From contig CAMPDV010000014.1 of the NCBI GenBank assembly GCA_946699065.1, positions 1 to 64,000 of the forward strand: a stretch of 64,000 nt of DNA, written 5' to 3'. Position 1 is the first letter of the stretch; every line of letters starts with the position of its first letter. This DNA is from Loxodes magnus (lineage: Eukaryota > Ciliophora > Karyorelictea > Loxodida > Loxodidae). Below are positions 63,192-64,000 of the stretch, piece by piece. A program made the position numbers and the translations under genes. The notes under the pieces are model-generated. The model was not told where the DNA came from and did no database searches. It was given only the letters and a program-made list of their open reading frames with translations.

Positions 63192-64000
63192 AGTTAAAAC
63201 TATTTGACTCATTTCTTATGTCCTAAACATTTCTTAATAAATTATATGCTTGAATCTTTTATATATTCCTTCAAAAATAACTAATCTCCTATTTAAAATT
63301 ATTTCCTTGAAGCTTTTAATTAATTTTTTTATACTTTATAAGCCTTTGTATAAAGCTATTAGTCTCCTTTATGCTATTCTTCTATATAATTTTATTAAAG
63401 ACAAATTTATTTAAAAACCGTAGTTTTTTGATAGAGCTATAAAATCATTATTAATGAAAATCACAGTTAGTTAATATTTAACTTTTGCCAATTTGATTTC
63501 TTTAGCTTTTTTCATTAATAATATAAAAAAATCTTTATAAATCACTATCTGAGAGTTTAATATCTTAAGTATCTTTTATAATGCTTAATAATATCTCTTA
63601 ACTTAATATTAGACATAGAGATTAAATATAAAAAACTATTTTCTAGGGACAATAAGTAATTATTAACAAAAAAAGAACGGAAAGATTATAAATCCTTCTA
63701 TTTTAATTAATAATATATCTAAATTTAAGAAAAAGCTTATGAAAAATCCAAAATCACTAATACAATATTATCCTTTTTAGTTATAATATGGATTTAATTT
63801 GTAGTCAAGTTGAAGACATCTTCTTAGATATATAAATTGGAATTTTTTAATTTTTATTTATTTCCTAATTTAATTTAATGTAACTGCTGTTTATAAAGAC
63901 AATACTAATTTATTAAATTTCTACTTATGATATGTAGATTAAGCTTTTTTCTTAATACATGATGCTCATTTATGTAAGAATTTTTTAATTATTTGCTATT
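63192..64000. other. AT-rich DNA at the right edge
   Basis: Nothing recognisable. The 470 bp before it (62,720-63,191) have the same character, although they are formally in frame with the TPR/IQ gene. Confidence 0.5.

Overview
The window comes from a ciliate nuclear genome with a fully reassigned genetic code, most likely a karyorelictean such as Loxodes (translation table 27) or, less likely, a Condylostoma-like heterotrich (table 28). The basis is internal. Every recognisable protein here is interrupted by TAA and TAG where glutamine fits, and by TGA where a conserved tryptophan belongs (WD40 blades, a tandem IQ array, GDPD domains). Four well-defined coding regions also end at TGA. In this code almost any AT-rich stretch reads open, so I called genes from family motifs, internal repeats, composition and start/stop placement, not from open frames. 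Standard-code ORFs in this window are nearly all meaningless.

Layout. 1-14,820 is one satellite array of an 80-bp unit, about 185 copies, with a scrambled zone near 7.3-9.1 kb and a decayed right edge. 14,820-17,290 is a repeat-rich border: a SINE-like element, a 21-bp minisatellite between two diverged copies of another sequence, and a 57-bp tandem repeat. 17,289-19,586 (minus) is a complete RING / coiled-coil / pentapeptide / seven-blade WD40 gene. 20,170-40,080 is a retrotransposon graveyard: non-LTR elements of two families (RT box YADD and RT box WADD), nested in both orientations, most of them broken, with a second SINE copy bounded by a perfect 19-bp duplication.

40,141-43,200 holds a small coiled-coil gene (plus) converging on a cysteine-rich membrane-protein gene (minus) whose 5' part is occupied by a third SINE copy. 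43.2-47.8 kb is AT-rich with one tRNA-Ser(GCT). 47,825-50,173 (minus) is a triple-domain GDPD gene in which only the last domain keeps its catalytic residues. 50.2-55.9 kb is AT-rich with one clear 99-residue gene. 55,926-63,191 (plus) carries three genes head to tail: a 221-residue protein, a doubtful 188-residue frame and a giant TPR plus ten-IQ protein. The last 0.8 kb shows nothing.

The genes do not form an obvious pathway. They suggest signalling and scaffold roles: a candidate ubiquitin ligase, a calmodulin-binding scaffold, a lipid phosphodiesterase and a cysteine-rich surface protein. Weak points are the 3' ends of two genes where no TGA occurs near the end of convincing sequence, and the AT-rich gaps, where further genes could hide.
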